From Nocardioides nematodiphilus (GTDB taxonomy: Bacteria > Actinomycetota > Actinomycetes > Propionibacteriales > Nocardioidaceae): 64,000 bases of DNA. Every line of letters starts with the position of its first letter. Within the stretch, counting starts at the first letter, position 1. Shown here piece by piece: positions 29,632 to 37,416 of the stretch. Location: assembly GCF_020216525.1 (NCBI RefSeq), contig NZ_JAIWOY010000005.1:124001-188000 (forward strand), written 5' to 3'. Under the pieces are notes generated by a model, which searched no databases, had not been told where the DNA came from, and worked only from the letters and a program-made list of their open reading frames with translations. Made by a program: the position numbers and the translations under genes.

Positions 29632-29660
29632 CTACCTGTCAGTAGTCATCAATGACTACT
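29632..29660. promoter_or_regulatory. Overlapping dyads upstream of the exported low-complexity gene
   Basis: CTACC-TGTC-AGTAG (29632-29645) is a member of the 14-bp dyad family with one arm mismatch. It overlaps a second dyad, AGTAGTCAT-CA-ATGACTACT (29641-29660), with perfect 9-bp arms. Both precede the start at 29696 and could include its promoter region. Confidence 0.5.
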
Positions 29661-29695
29661 CCGATGATTCCCCTCTCGGCGCAAGGAGTCTCCCC

Positions 29696-30367
29696 ATGCC
29701 GTTCCTGACCCGTGACCTGCCCCCCGGTGGTCGCCACATCGACCGCACCGTGCCGCCTGCGGTACCGCTCGCGCCCGCCGCGGCCCGGGTCCGCCAGCTC
29801 CTGCCGGTCGGCCTCCTCGTGGCCGCGTCCTCGGCCGGGGTCGCGCTGAGCCCGATGCTCGGCGGCGGCACCACCGCCGTCGCCGACGCGAGTCACGAGA
29901 CGGCCTCCTCCCGCGTCCCGGCCACGGTCCCGGACGAGGACTACCTGCCCGCCAGCAGCACCCACCTGGATCGCGCCGCGTACGTCATCTCCCGCGACGT
30001 GGACCGGCCCGCCGGCAAGCACCGCGCGCTCACCGCCGAGACGCGACCGGTCGCCCCTGTCGTCGCGAGCACGTCGGCGGGCGGCAAGCACCGCGCCAGC
30101 GGTGCGGCCGTCGAGACGGCCTCCGCGACGCAGCAGGCCGGCCCGAAGCACTCGGCCGCCACCCCGGCGCCCGCGACCAAGACGTCGACGACCACCGACG
30201 CCACGCCGGCCGCGACGGCGAGCGACCCGGCCTCGGCCACGCCGAGCAGCACCCCCACGACGAGCACGACGCAGCAGACCGATGTGCTCACCACGACCGT
30301 CGGCGGCGTGGGCCAGGTCGTCGGCGGCGTGCTCGGCACCGTCGGCGGCCTCCTCGGCGGCAACTGA
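29696..30367 (+). CDS. Exported Ala/Thr/Ser-rich low-complexity protein
   Basis: 223 residues. A charged N-terminus (about 35) and one helix (LLPVGLLVAASSAGVALSPM) lead to a long Thr/Ser/Ala/Pro region with two KHRA motifs (GKHRALTA, GKHRASGA), ending in a Gly/Val/Leu block (VGGVGQVVGGVLGTVGGLLG). Such C-terminal GGV/GGL repeats resemble small exported actinobacterial proteins of the chaplin-like size class, but no chaplin Cys pair is present. No enzyme motif. It probably sits at the cell surface. Confidence 0.65.
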   Translation: MPFLTRDLPPGGRHIDRTVPPAVPLAPAAARVRQLLPVGLLVAASSAGVALSPMLGGGTTAVADASHETASSRVPATVPDEDYLPASSTHLDRAAYVISRDVDRPAGKHRALTAETRPVAPVVASTSAGGKHRASGAAVETASATQQAGPKHSAATPAPATKTSTTTDATPAATASDPASATPSSTPTTSTTQQTDVLTTTVGGVGQVVGGVLGTVGGLLGGN

Positions 30368-30394
30368 CCCCGGTCGGGGTCGCCCTTCTACGAT

Positions 30395-31234
30395 GTGAGC
30401 GTGACCCCGACCTACTCCCTCAGTGACGGCACCACCCTTCCTGCGATCGGCTTCGGCACCTACCCGCTGAAGGGCTCCGAGGGCGTCGAGGCGATCACCA
30501 GTGCCCTCGGATCCGGCTACCGACTGCTCGACACCGCGGTCAACTACGAGAACGAGACCGAGGTGGGCGAGGCGCTGCGGGCCAGCGGCCTCCCGCGCGA
30601 CCAGGTGCAGATCTGCAGCAAGATCCCTGGGCGCCACCACGCGTACGACGACGCGATCGCCTCCACCAAGGACTCGCTGCGCCGCCTCGGCCTGGACCAC
30701 CTCGACCTGCACCTCATCCACTGGCCCAACCCGAGCCGCGACCTCTACGTCGAGGCCTGGCAGGCCCTCATCGAGCTCCAGCGCCAGGGCCTGGTGCGAT
30801 CGATCGGCGTCTCCAACTTCACCGAGGCGCATCTGCGCCGGATCATCGCCGAGACCGGCGTCGCGCCGGTCGTCAACCAGATCGAGCTGCACCCGCTCTT
30901 CCCGCAGGCCGCGATGCGCGCCGTGCACGAGGAGCTCGGCATCCGGACCGAGGCGTGGAGCCCGATGGGCAAGCGACAGGGCCAGTACGACGCTCCGCCG
31001 GTCGTGGCGGCGTCGCAGCGCCTCGGCGTCACGCCGGGCCAGGTCATCCTGCGCTGGCACGTCGAGATCGGCTCGATCCCGATCCCGAAGTCCGCGACGC
31101 CCTCGCGCCAGGTCGAGAACCTCTCGATCTTCGACTTCACCCTGACCGCCGACGAGGTCGCGGCGATCTCAGCCCTCGGCCGACCCGACGGCCGTCTCTT
31201 CGACGGCGACCCCGACACGCACGAGGAGCTCTGA
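30395..31234 (+). CDS. Aldo/keto reductase, second copy
   Basis: 279 residues from GTG 30395 (or GTG 30401). AKR tetrad: DTAVNYENE (Asp, Tyr), CSKIPGRHH (Lys), LIHWPNP (His); coenzyme site IPIPKSATPSRQVENL. Related to, but clearly different from, the reductase at 7753. The end, HEEL, is followed one base later by the TTG start of the next gene, so they are probably co-transcribed. Substrate unknown. Confidence 0.92.
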   Translation: MSVTPTYSLSDGTTLPAIGFGTYPLKGSEGVEAITSALGSGYRLLDTAVNYENETEVGEALRASGLPRDQVQICSKIPGRHHAYDDAIASTKDSLRRLGLDHLDLHLIHWPNPSRDLYVEAWQALIELQRQGLVRSIGVSNFTEAHLRRIIAETGVAPVVNQIELHPLFPQAAMRAVHEELGIRTEAWSPMGKRQGQYDAPPVVAASQRLGVTPGQVILRWHVEIGSIPIPKSATPSRQVENLSIFDFTLTADEVAAISALGRPDGRLFDGDPDTHEEL

Positions 31235-31235
31235 G

Positions 31236-32267
31236 TTGTCCGAGCAGGACAAGGGCCCCGTCCGTCCGCAGCAGGTCACCTTCGCCGGCCTGGCGGTGAT
31301 CGGCGGCTCGCTGGTGCTGCTGATCGCCGCCTTCGACCAGATCAACACGCTGCACAGCCTCGACACCCGCAACGCCGTCGAGCAGCTGATCAACGACCAG
31401 CCCAGCGGACTCGGGATCACCGTCGAGGGCTGGCTGCGCATCCTCAAGGTCGTCGGCATGATCACCGGGGCCTGCGCTGCGGCTGCGGCGATCCTCGGCT
31501 GGCAGACGCTGCAGCGCTCGCGCACGGCCCGGGTCGTGCTGCCCGTGGTCGCGCTGCCGATGGTGATCGCCGGGCTCGCCATCGAGCCGCTCTTCGCCGT
31601 CGTCGTCGCGATCGCGGTCGTCATCCTGTGGCTGCCGACGGCGAGCGCCTGGTTCGACCCCGACAAGCGGGGCAGGGCTCCGGCCGTGATCGCCGGGCCT
31701 CCGCCGCCGGCCTCCCCGGCCCAGCATGAGCAGCACCAGGCGCCGCCGTACGCCCCGCCGATCGCGCCCAGCCCGTACGCGTATCCGCCCCCGCAGCACC
31801 CGTCGCCCTACCCGGCCTACGTCGCACCGAGCGCGACCCTGCGGCGCCCCGGCGCCGTCACCGCGGCCGCTGTCATCACGTTCGTCCTCGCGGGGATCAC
31901 CGCGGCACTCGGCGTGGTGCTCGCCGTCGTCGGTGGCTCGATGGCCCCGGACATGATGGACGAGCTGGACCGGCGCGGCTACGACACCAGCCAGTTCACC
32001 GACCACGAGCTCGCCGTCGGCTTCGCGTTCCTCGGCGCCCTCGTCGCGATCGCCGCCGCGGTCGCGATCGTCGCGGCCGTCCTCGTGCTCCGCCGCTCGC
32101 CCGCGGCCCGGGTCGTGCTGACCGTGATGTCGGGGCTGTGCATCGCGCTCAGCGTCGCCGCCGTCACCTCGGGGATCTCGCTCATCACGCTGGCGGGCGC
32201 GATCGCGGTGATCGTGCTGCTGCACCGGGGCGCGTCCAAGGACTGGTTCGCAGGACGCGGCACCTGA
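31236..32267 (+). CDS. Polytopic membrane protein with Pro-rich central loop
   Basis: 343 residues from TTG 31236, with GAGGAG eight bases upstream. Three to four helices lie in the first 140 residues (LAVIGGSLVLLIAAF, VVGMITGACAAAAAILG, VVLPVVALPMVIAGLA), then a Pro/Tyr-rich linker (about 155-200), then RRPGAVTAAAVITFVLAGIT and further helices. The RRPGAVT block recurs in the next gene, marking a related domain. Function unknown; the Pro-rich linker suggests a cytoplasmic interaction segment. Confidence 0.72.
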   Translation: MSEQDKGPVRPQQVTFAGLAVIGGSLVLLIAAFDQINTLHSLDTRNAVEQLINDQPSGLGITVEGWLRILKVVGMITGACAAAAAILGWQTLQRSRTARVVLPVVALPMVIAGLAIEPLFAVVVAIAVVILWLPTASAWFDPDKRGRAPAVIAGPPPPASPAQHEQHQAPPYAPPIAPSPYAYPPPQHPSPYPAYVAPSATLRRPGAVTAAAVITFVLAGITAALGVVLAVVGGSMAPDMMDELDRRGYDTSQFTDHELAVGFAFLGALVAIAAAVAIVAAVLVLRRSPAARVVLTVMSGLCIALSVAAVTSGISLITLAGAIAVIVLLHRGASKDWFAGRGT

Positions 32268-32899
32268 TGTCGGACCAGTACGGCTCCTACGACAACCCGT
32301 ACGGGGTCCGACCGCCGTTCCCGCCGCAGCCCCCGTATGCCCCGTGGCAGGGGCCACCGCCTCCGCCGCCCGGTCTCTACCCGCCGCCCCAGCCGTCGAT
32401 GCAGCCCTCGACGCAGCCGCCGTCGCACGCGGGCGAGCGTCGGCCGGGCGCGGTGACGAGCGCCGCGGTGCTGACCTTCGTCCTGAGCGGCCTCACGCTC
32501 CTGGTCCTCGTCGTCGGGATCATCGGGGTGATCGCCGTGCGCGTCGATCCGGGCCCGGATCCCGACGACGCGATCAGTCTGAGCGAGGCGGTGTTCAGCC
32601 TGATCGCGATCGGCGTCGCGCTCGTCGCGACCGTGGCCGCCATCGTGCTGGCCGCGCTGGCGCTCGCCCGGCGGCAGGGACCGCGGGTCACGCTCGTCGT
32701 GTTGTCGTTCCTCTACGCCGCCCTCGTGTTGCTGGTCGGTGTCGACCTGCTCATCGACGGCCTGCAGCCCGCGACCTCCGCCGGGGAGGTGGCCGGCGGC
32801 GTCGTCGTGCTGGTGCTCGGGCTGGTGCCCGCGCTCTGCGCGGTCCTCCTGCTGCTCCCGTCGGCCGGTCCCTGGTACGCGGGTCGCGTCAGGCGCTGA
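32267..32899 (+). CDS. Membrane protein with Pro-rich N-terminus, related to the preceding gene
   Basis: 210 residues. The first 58 are rich in Pro, Tyr and Gln (YGVRPPFPPQPPYAPW), followed by RRPGAVTSAAVLTFVLSGLT and four hydrophobic helices. The ATG overlaps the previous stop (TGATG), so the two are translated together. It is like the C-terminal half of its neighbour, suggesting duplication and loss. It overlaps the convergent aminotransferase by 11 bp. No known function. Confidence 0.72.
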   Translation: MSDQYGSYDNPYGVRPPFPPQPPYAPWQGPPPPPPGLYPPPQPSMQPSTQPPSHAGERRPGAVTSAAVLTFVLSGLTLLVLVVGIIGVIAVRVDPGPDPDDAISLSEAVFSLIAIGVALVATVAAIVLAALALARRQGPRVTLVVLSFLYAALVLLVGVDLLIDGLQPATSAGEVAGGVVVLVLGLVPALCAVLLLLPSAGPWYAGRVRR

Positions 32900-34076
32900 G
32901 GTCCGCGCGGGCGAGCCGCTCCACTGCGTCGGCGAGCACGTCGGGGCGCTTGCAGAAGGCCCAGCGCACCAGGTGACGCCCCGGGTTCTGCGCGAGCACC
33001 CGGTCGGGGTCGTAGAAGCCCTGCACCGGGATCGCCACCACGCCCGCGCGCTCGGGCAGCGCCCGGCAGAAGGCGTTGCCGTCGGCCCAGCCCAGGCCGC
33101 TGATGTCGGAGGTGGCGAAGTAGGTGCCCTGGGGCGTCGTGGTCGGCAGACCGATCCCGCGCAACCCGTCGCAGAGCAGGTCGCGCCGCTCCTGCAGCGA
33201 GTCGCGCAGCATGCCCGGCCACGCGGGCTCGGCATCGAGCGCGTACGCCGCTGCGACCTGCAGCGGCGCCCCGGAGGTGAAGGTCAGCCACTGCTTGGCC
33301 GCGAGGACCGCGCCGACGAGGTGCGCGGGGCCGACGGCCCAGCCCACCTTCCAGCCGGTGAGCGAGTACGACTTGCCCAGGCTGGAGAGCGTCAGGGTCC
33401 GCTCGCGCATCCCGGGCAGGGTGGCGATCGGGACGTGCCTGTTTCCCTGGGCGTCGACGCCGCCGAAGGTGAGGTGCTCGTACACCTCATCGGTCACCAC
33501 GATCAGGTCGTGCTCGATCGCCACCTCCGCGACCGCCTGCAGCTCCCCGGCGGTCAGGACCGTGCCGGTCGGGTTGTGCGGGGTGTTGAGCAGGATCATC
33601 CGCGTCCGGTCCGAGACCGCCGCCCGCAGCGCCTCGATGTCGAGCCGGAAGTCCGGCGCCCGCAGCGTCACCGGACGCCGTACGCCGCCGGCCATCCGGA
33701 TCATCGCGAGGTAGGAGTCGTAGTACGGCTCGAGGAGCACCACCTCGTCGCCCGGCTCGACCAGGCCCAACAGGGCGCCGGCGATCGCCTCGGTCGCGCC
33801 GGTCGTCACCGCGATCTCCGACACCGGGTCCCACGAGAGCCCGTAGTGCCGCTCCTGGTGACGCGATACCGCCTCGCGCAGGGCGGGGGCGCCCGGCCCG
33901 GGGGCGTACTGGTTGGCGCCGGTGCGCATCGCCGTCGCGGCCGCCTCCAGCACCGATGCGGGCCCGTCCACATCCGGGAAGCCCTGCCCGAGGTTCACCG
34001 CACCGGTCGCGAGCGCCAGCGCGGACATCTCGGTGAAGATCGTCGGGGGAATGCCACGCAGTCTCGCCACCGTCAC
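32889..34076 (-). CDS. Class I/II PLP-dependent aminotransferase
   Basis: About 395 residues, fold type I. Signatures: NLGQGFPDVDGP, VTTGATEAIAGALLG, LLNTPHNPTGTVL (Asn/Pro/Gly binding block), VVTDEVYEHL, and the PLP lysine in SLGKSYSLTGWKVGW. The pattern matches the methionine/kynurenine/glutamine-type aminotransferases (YbdL-like) or the N-succinyl-DAP aminotransferase branch; substrate cannot be decided. GTG 34076 is 18 bp from the divergent pyrE start, so the two promoters must overlap. Confidence 0.88.
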   Translation of the reverse strand: MTVARLRGIPPTIFTEMSALALATGAVNLGQGFPDVDGPASVLEAAATAMRTGANQYAPGPGAPALREAVSRHQERHYGLSWDPVSEIAVTTGATEAIAGALLGLVEPGDEVVLLEPYYDSYLAMIRMAGGVRRPVTLRAPDFRLDIEALRAAVSDRTRMILLNTPHNPTGTVLTAGELQAVAEVAIEHDLIVVTDEVYEHLTFGGVDAQGNRHVPIATLPGMRERTLTLSSLGKSYSLTGWKVGWAVGPAHLVGAVLAAKQWLTFTSGAPLQVAAAYALDAEPAWPGMLRDSLQERRDLLCDGLRGIGLPTTTPQGTYFATSDISGLGWADGNAFCRALPERAGVVAIPVQGFYDPDRVLAQNPGRHLVRWAFCKRPDVLADAVERLARADLSA

Positions 34077-34094
34077 GAGCCCTAAGGTAGCCCC

Positions 34095-34628
34095 GTGACC
34101 ACGGACGCCACTCTCGCCGCTGACATCGACGCCACCTGCCGCCTGCACGGCACCTTCACCCTGCGCTCGGGCCAGGTGAGCGACACGTACTTCGACAAGT
34201 ACCTCTTCGAGGCGCAGCCGGCCCTGCTCGAGCGCGTCGCCGCGCAGATGGTGGAGATGCTCCCGGAGGGCACCGAGCTCCTCGGCGGCCTGGAGATGGG
34301 CGGCATCCCGATCGCCACGATGGTCTCGGCCAAGACCGGCATCCCGGTGATCTTCATCCGCAAGAAGGCCAAGGAGTACGGCACGGCCAAGCTCGCCGAG
34401 GGTCCCGCCTTCGACGGCAAGCGGGTCACGCTCATCGAGGACGTCATCACGTCGGGCGGCGCGGTCCGCGACGCGGTCAACGCGCTGCGTCCGGCCGGCG
34501 CGATCGTCGACACGGTGATCTGCGCGATCGACCGCTCGCCGGTCGCGGGTGAGTCCCTCCGGGACGTCGGCCTCGCGATCCGTTCGGTCCTCACCCGCGC
34601 CGAGCTCGACGCGGTCCAGCAGGGCTGA
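34095..34628 (+). CDS. pyrE: Orotate phosphoribosyltransferase
   Basis: 177 residues. GTFTLRSGQVSDTYFDKYLF is the orotate-site N-terminus, GGLEMGGIPIAT the following loop, and VTLIEDVITSGGAVRDAV the PRPP-binding motif. It makes OMP from orotate and PRPP in UMP synthesis. GTG 34095 follows TAAGGTAGCCCC directly; with TAAGGT or a nearby hexamer as -10 the mRNA may be leaderless (inference). Confidence 0.94.
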   Translation: MTTDATLAADIDATCRLHGTFTLRSGQVSDTYFDKYLFEAQPALLERVAAQMVEMLPEGTELLGGLEMGGIPIATMVSAKTGIPVIFIRKKAKEYGTAKLAEGPAFDGKRVTLIEDVITSGGAVRDAVNALRPAGAIVDTVICAIDRSPVAGESLRDVGLAIRSVLTRAELDAVQQG

Positions 34629-34635
34629 GCCTGGT

Positions 34636-34685
34636 GGTCACGCGGTGCCGCAGCGCGGCACAGGCCGCTGTGGCACCGCGTCACC
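34636..34685. terminator. Bidirectional terminator between pyrE and the DedA gene
   Basis: A stem of about 20 bp with two mismatches: GGTCACGCGGTGCCGCAGCG (34636-34655) pairs with CGCTGTGGCACCGCGTCACC (34666-34685), loop CGGCACAGGC. It lies just after the pyrE stop and before the convergent DedA stop. Confidence 0.65.
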
Positions 34686-34707
34686 TACCGGAGAGACGAA
34701 CACCTGA

Positions 34708-35415
34708 TCAGTCGCGAGTGGCAGGCTCCTGGGCCTGGGCGTGCTTGTTCGCCTCGCTGCGCTTGCGCAGCCACTCGACGCCGAGGACGATGACGGTGAC
34801 CGCGAGCAGGCCGTAGGTGACCAGGTCGATGTACTTGCCCAGCCCCGGGAAGCTCTTGCCCAGGATGTAGCCGATCAGGGTGAGGAGGCAGACCCACCCC
34901 ACGGCGCCGATCGCGCTCCAGACGAAGAAGGCGCGCTTCTCCATCCGGGTCACGCCGGCGACCAGGGTGATGTACGTACGGACGAACGGGACGAATCGGC
35001 CGACGACCAGCGCCGAGTGGCCATGCTTGTCGAAGAAGGCCGAGGTCTGGTCGAGGTACTCGCGCTTGATGATCTTCCCGTCGCGCTCGTAGATCCTCGG
35101 CCCGACCTTCTCGCCGATGAAGTAGCCGGTCACGTTGCCCGCGAACGCCGCCGCGGTGTAGACCACCAGCACGAAGATCAGGTCGCCCATGTGACCGCCG
35201 GGCAGGATGCTCACCTTGCCCTCGGCGATGAAGAGCCCCATCGCGAAGAGCAGCGTGTCGCCCGGCAGGAACGGGAAGAGCAGCCCGCACTCGATGAAGA
35301 GGACGACGATGCCGACCCAGAACAGGGCCGCACCGAACTTGTGGAGCAGGAAGTCCGGGCTCAGCCACTGCGTGAAATCATGAAGGCTGATCGCCTGGAC
35401 GAGAAGATCGTGCAC
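34708..35415 (-). CDS. DedA/VTT-domain membrane protein
   Basis: 235 residues, about five to six helices. DedA signatures: FIECGLLFPFLPGDTLLFAM and GRFVPFVRTYITLVAGVTRM, with conserved Glu and Arg residues. DedA proteins are thought to flip or carry undecaprenyl phosphate or phospholipids with proton motive force. Start ATG 35415. It converges on pyrE across a hairpin and is divergent to the TrmH-like gene. Confidence 0.9.
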   Translation of the reverse strand: MHDLLVQAISLHDFTQWLSPDFLLHKFGAALFWVGIVVLFIECGLLFPFLPGDTLLFAMGLFIAEGKVSILPGGHMGDLIFVLVVYTAAAFAGNVTGYFIGEKVGPRIYERDGKIIKREYLDQTSAFFDKHGHSALVVGRFVPFVRTYITLVAGVTRMEKRAFFVWSAIGAVGWVCLLTLIGYILGKSFPGLGKYIDLVTYGLLAVTVIVLGVEWLRKRSEANKHAQAQEPATRD

Positions 35416-35449
35416 ACCCGAACACTAGACGGCGATACCTGACAATGAG

Positions 35450-36199
35450 ATGGCGACGGTGCATCTGATGGACGAAGAGCCTCCCGCGGGGGCCGCGACC
35501 CCTGTCGCCTCCGGCGACGGCGACTCCCTCGCCCGGTCGCCCTACGACCCGATGCCGCACGGGGCGCCCGAGGTGGGCGTGGGGCCCTGGCCCGGTGGGC
35601 GCGCGGACTGGCCCCGGGAGCCCCGGTACGACCCCGAGCTGCTCGAGCACGGGGACCGGCGCAACGTCGTCGATCGCTACCGCTACTGGTCGCTGGAGGC
35701 GATCAGGGCCGACCTCGACACCCGGCGGCACTCGTTCCATGTCGCCATCGAGAACTGGCAGCACGACTTCAACATCGGCACGATCGTGCGCTCCGCGAAC
35801 GCCTTCCTCGCCGCCGAGGTGCACATCGTCGGCAACCGGCGCTGGAACCGTCGCGGGGCGATGGTGACCGACCGCTACCAGCACATCCGTCACCACGAGG
35901 ACGTTCCTGCACTCGCGGCCTACCTGCACGAGCGGGGCGTACGACTGCTGGGCATCGACAACCTGCCCGGCTCGCTGCACCTCGAGACGATGGCGTTGCC
36001 GAGGGACGTCTGCTTCCTCTTCGGCCAGGAGGGCCCCGGCCTCTCCGAGCAGGCCCGCGAGGTGTGCGACGGGACGTTCTCGATCGCGCAGTTCGGCTCC
36101 ACCCGCTCGATCAACGCCTCGTCCGCGGCCGCGATCGCGATGCACTCCTGGGTCGTGCAGCACGCCGACCTCGGTGCCGACGAGGCCTGGCGGGGCTAG
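35450..36199 (+). CDS. TrmH/SpoU-family RNA 2'-O-methyltransferase
   Basis: 249 residues. The three SPOUT motifs are in order: NIGTIVRSANAF, FLFGQEGPGLSE and IAQFGSTRSINASSAAAIAM, which form the trefoil-knot SAM site. The N-terminal 80 residues are an acidic/Pro-rich extension with no L30e-like substrate domain, so it belongs to the short TrmH-type group. The RNA target (tRNA or rRNA) cannot be predicted. Confidence 0.9.
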   Translation: MATVHLMDEEPPAGAATPVASGDGDSLARSPYDPMPHGAPEVGVGPWPGGRADWPREPRYDPELLEHGDRRNVVDRYRYWSLEAIRADLDTRRHSFHVAIENWQHDFNIGTIVRSANAFLAAEVHIVGNRRWNRRGAMVTDRYQHIRHHEDVPALAAYLHERGVRLLGIDNLPGSLHLETMALPRDVCFLFGQEGPGLSEQAREVCDGTFSIAQFGSTRSINASSAAAIAMHSWVVQHADLGADEAWRG

Positions 36200-36375
36200 C
36201 CCGCCACCTCCCGGCGGGCCTCGACGAGGCCGTCACCGCGACGGCTTGCGCGGCCGACGTCCACGGCCTCCACGCCGCCGCGCTGGCGGGCGCCGTCCTG
36301 CTGGTCGCCGCCGCGGTCGCCACGCTCACGCGGCGCTCAGGCTCCGGCCGAGCCCTCGTCGGGGAGGAGGAGTGA
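36196..36375 (+). pseudogene. Remnant of an MFS transporter C-terminus
   Basis: Read through from the TrmH-like stop, this frame encodes LPAGLDEAVTATACAADVHG and then one helix (LAGAVLLVAAAVATLTRRSG) with a short acidic end. This looks like the last helix of a DHA2-type exporter (the GLH-helix-basic tail pattern), with nothing of the upstream 400 residues present. It overlaps the 3' end of the convergent lipid kinase gene. A small independent membrane peptide is the alternative. Confidence 0.35.
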
Positions 36376-37251
36376 GTAGGCGGCCGGCAGGATCCGCCAG
36401 GCCCGGCGACGGTGCGGCCCGGTCAGCTCACCGTCGGCGCTGCACCAGAAGTCCTCACCGCTGACCTCGACCCGCTGCCCGCGCCGGTACGTGACATCGC
36501 CGCGCTGCGGGTGGCGGCCGATCACCACCCCGGCGGCGTACGTGAGCCGCGAGCCGAGGGAGCGGGTGGCCGCGATCAGGACGTCGAGGTCGCCGTCGTC
36601 GGGCCGGGCATCGGGGGTCAGTGGCGCTCCGCCACCGACGTACGAGCCGTTGCCGACCGCGACCTGCAGCACGGGCCGCGCGTCGGTGCTGATCAGCTCG
36701 CCGTCGACATGCACGCTCACCCGGACGTCCTCGGGGGAGAAGATCGCGCGGAACGCGCCGATGGCGTACCCGATCCGGCCCCAGCGCTCCTTCCAGCTCT
36801 CGCCGGCGTGCGCCGCGTCGGCTCCGGCGCCCGCGTGCACGTTGTTGACCACCACGGTGCCCTCCTCCTCGTCGAGGAGCAGGTCCAGGCCGTGCGGGCG
36901 GCCGGTGACGATGATCTCGGCGGCATCGGCCGGCCCGCGCGGTCCGACCGGCAGCCCCAGTCCGCGGGCGAAGTCGTTGCCGGTGCCCAGCGGCAGCAGG
37001 CCCATCGGGCCGCGGTCCAGCTCTCCGCGATGGTGCAGCCGGTCGAGTACGGCGTGCAGGCTGCCGTCGCCGCCGGCGATCACCAGGGTGCGCTCCGCGC
37101 GTTGGTCCAGCGCCCTGTCGAGCTCCTCGGGGCTGCTGGTGGTGACCACCTCGACCGGGCCCGCGGCGCGCAGCACCGTGAGTGCCTCCTCGATCGTGGT
37201 GTCGTCGGTGTTCCCGGCCGCCGGGGAGGCGAGGACGAGGTAGGAAGTCAT
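36337..37251 (-). CDS. Diacylglycerol/lipid kinase family protein (YegS/DgkB-type)
   Basis: 304 residues. The DAGK catalytic signatures are present: LVLASPAAGN, the nucleotide loop GGDGSLHAVLDRL, GTGNDFARGL, and the C-terminal GNGSYVGGGAPLTPDA with DGDLDVL. It phosphorylates a lipid (diacylglycerol or a related prenol/glycolipid) on the cytoplasmic face. Start ATG 37251 is chosen because family sequence begins there. It is divergent from fba. Confidence 0.88.
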   Translation of the reverse strand: MTSYLVLASPAAGNTDDTTIEEALTVLRAAGPVEVVTTSSPEELDRALDQRAERTLVIAGGDGSLHAVLDRLHHRGELDRGPMGLLPLGTGNDFARGLGLPVGPRGPADAAEIIVTGRPHGLDLLLDEEEGTVVVNNVHAGAGADAAHAGESWKERWGRIGYAIGAFRAIFSPEDVRVSVHVDGELISTDARPVLQVAVGNGSYVGGGAPLTPDARPDDGDLDVLIAATRSLGSRLTYAAGVVIGRHPQRGDVTYRRGQRVEVSGEDFWCSADGELTGPHRRRAWRILPAAYSLLLPDEGSAGA

Positions 37252-37294
37252 GCTGCACGGTAGCCATAAGTGCCCGTGGTGGACTTCACACCTC

Positions 37295-37330
37295 TTGGAT
37301 CGTGCCAAGCGCGCAGTTGGATCGTGCCAA
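37295..37330. promoter_or_regulatory. Tandem 14-bp operators upstream of fba
   Basis: TTGGATCGTGCCAA occurs twice (37295-37308 and 37317-37330), start-to-start 22 bp, about two helical turns. Each copy is a near-palindrome (TTGG-N6-CCAA with a central CG). Two identical sites on the same face of the helix, about 90 bp before the fba ATG, are what a cooperatively binding regulator would use. A -10-like TAGATT lies at about 37370. Confidence 0.65.
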
Positions 37331-37416
37331 CGGATCGAGGCGCTGACGGGGCCCGGATCCGGCCCTAGATTGAGGTGAAGTCAAGCCTGTTCTGCCCCGC
37401 TGAGGAGTCCTCCGAC

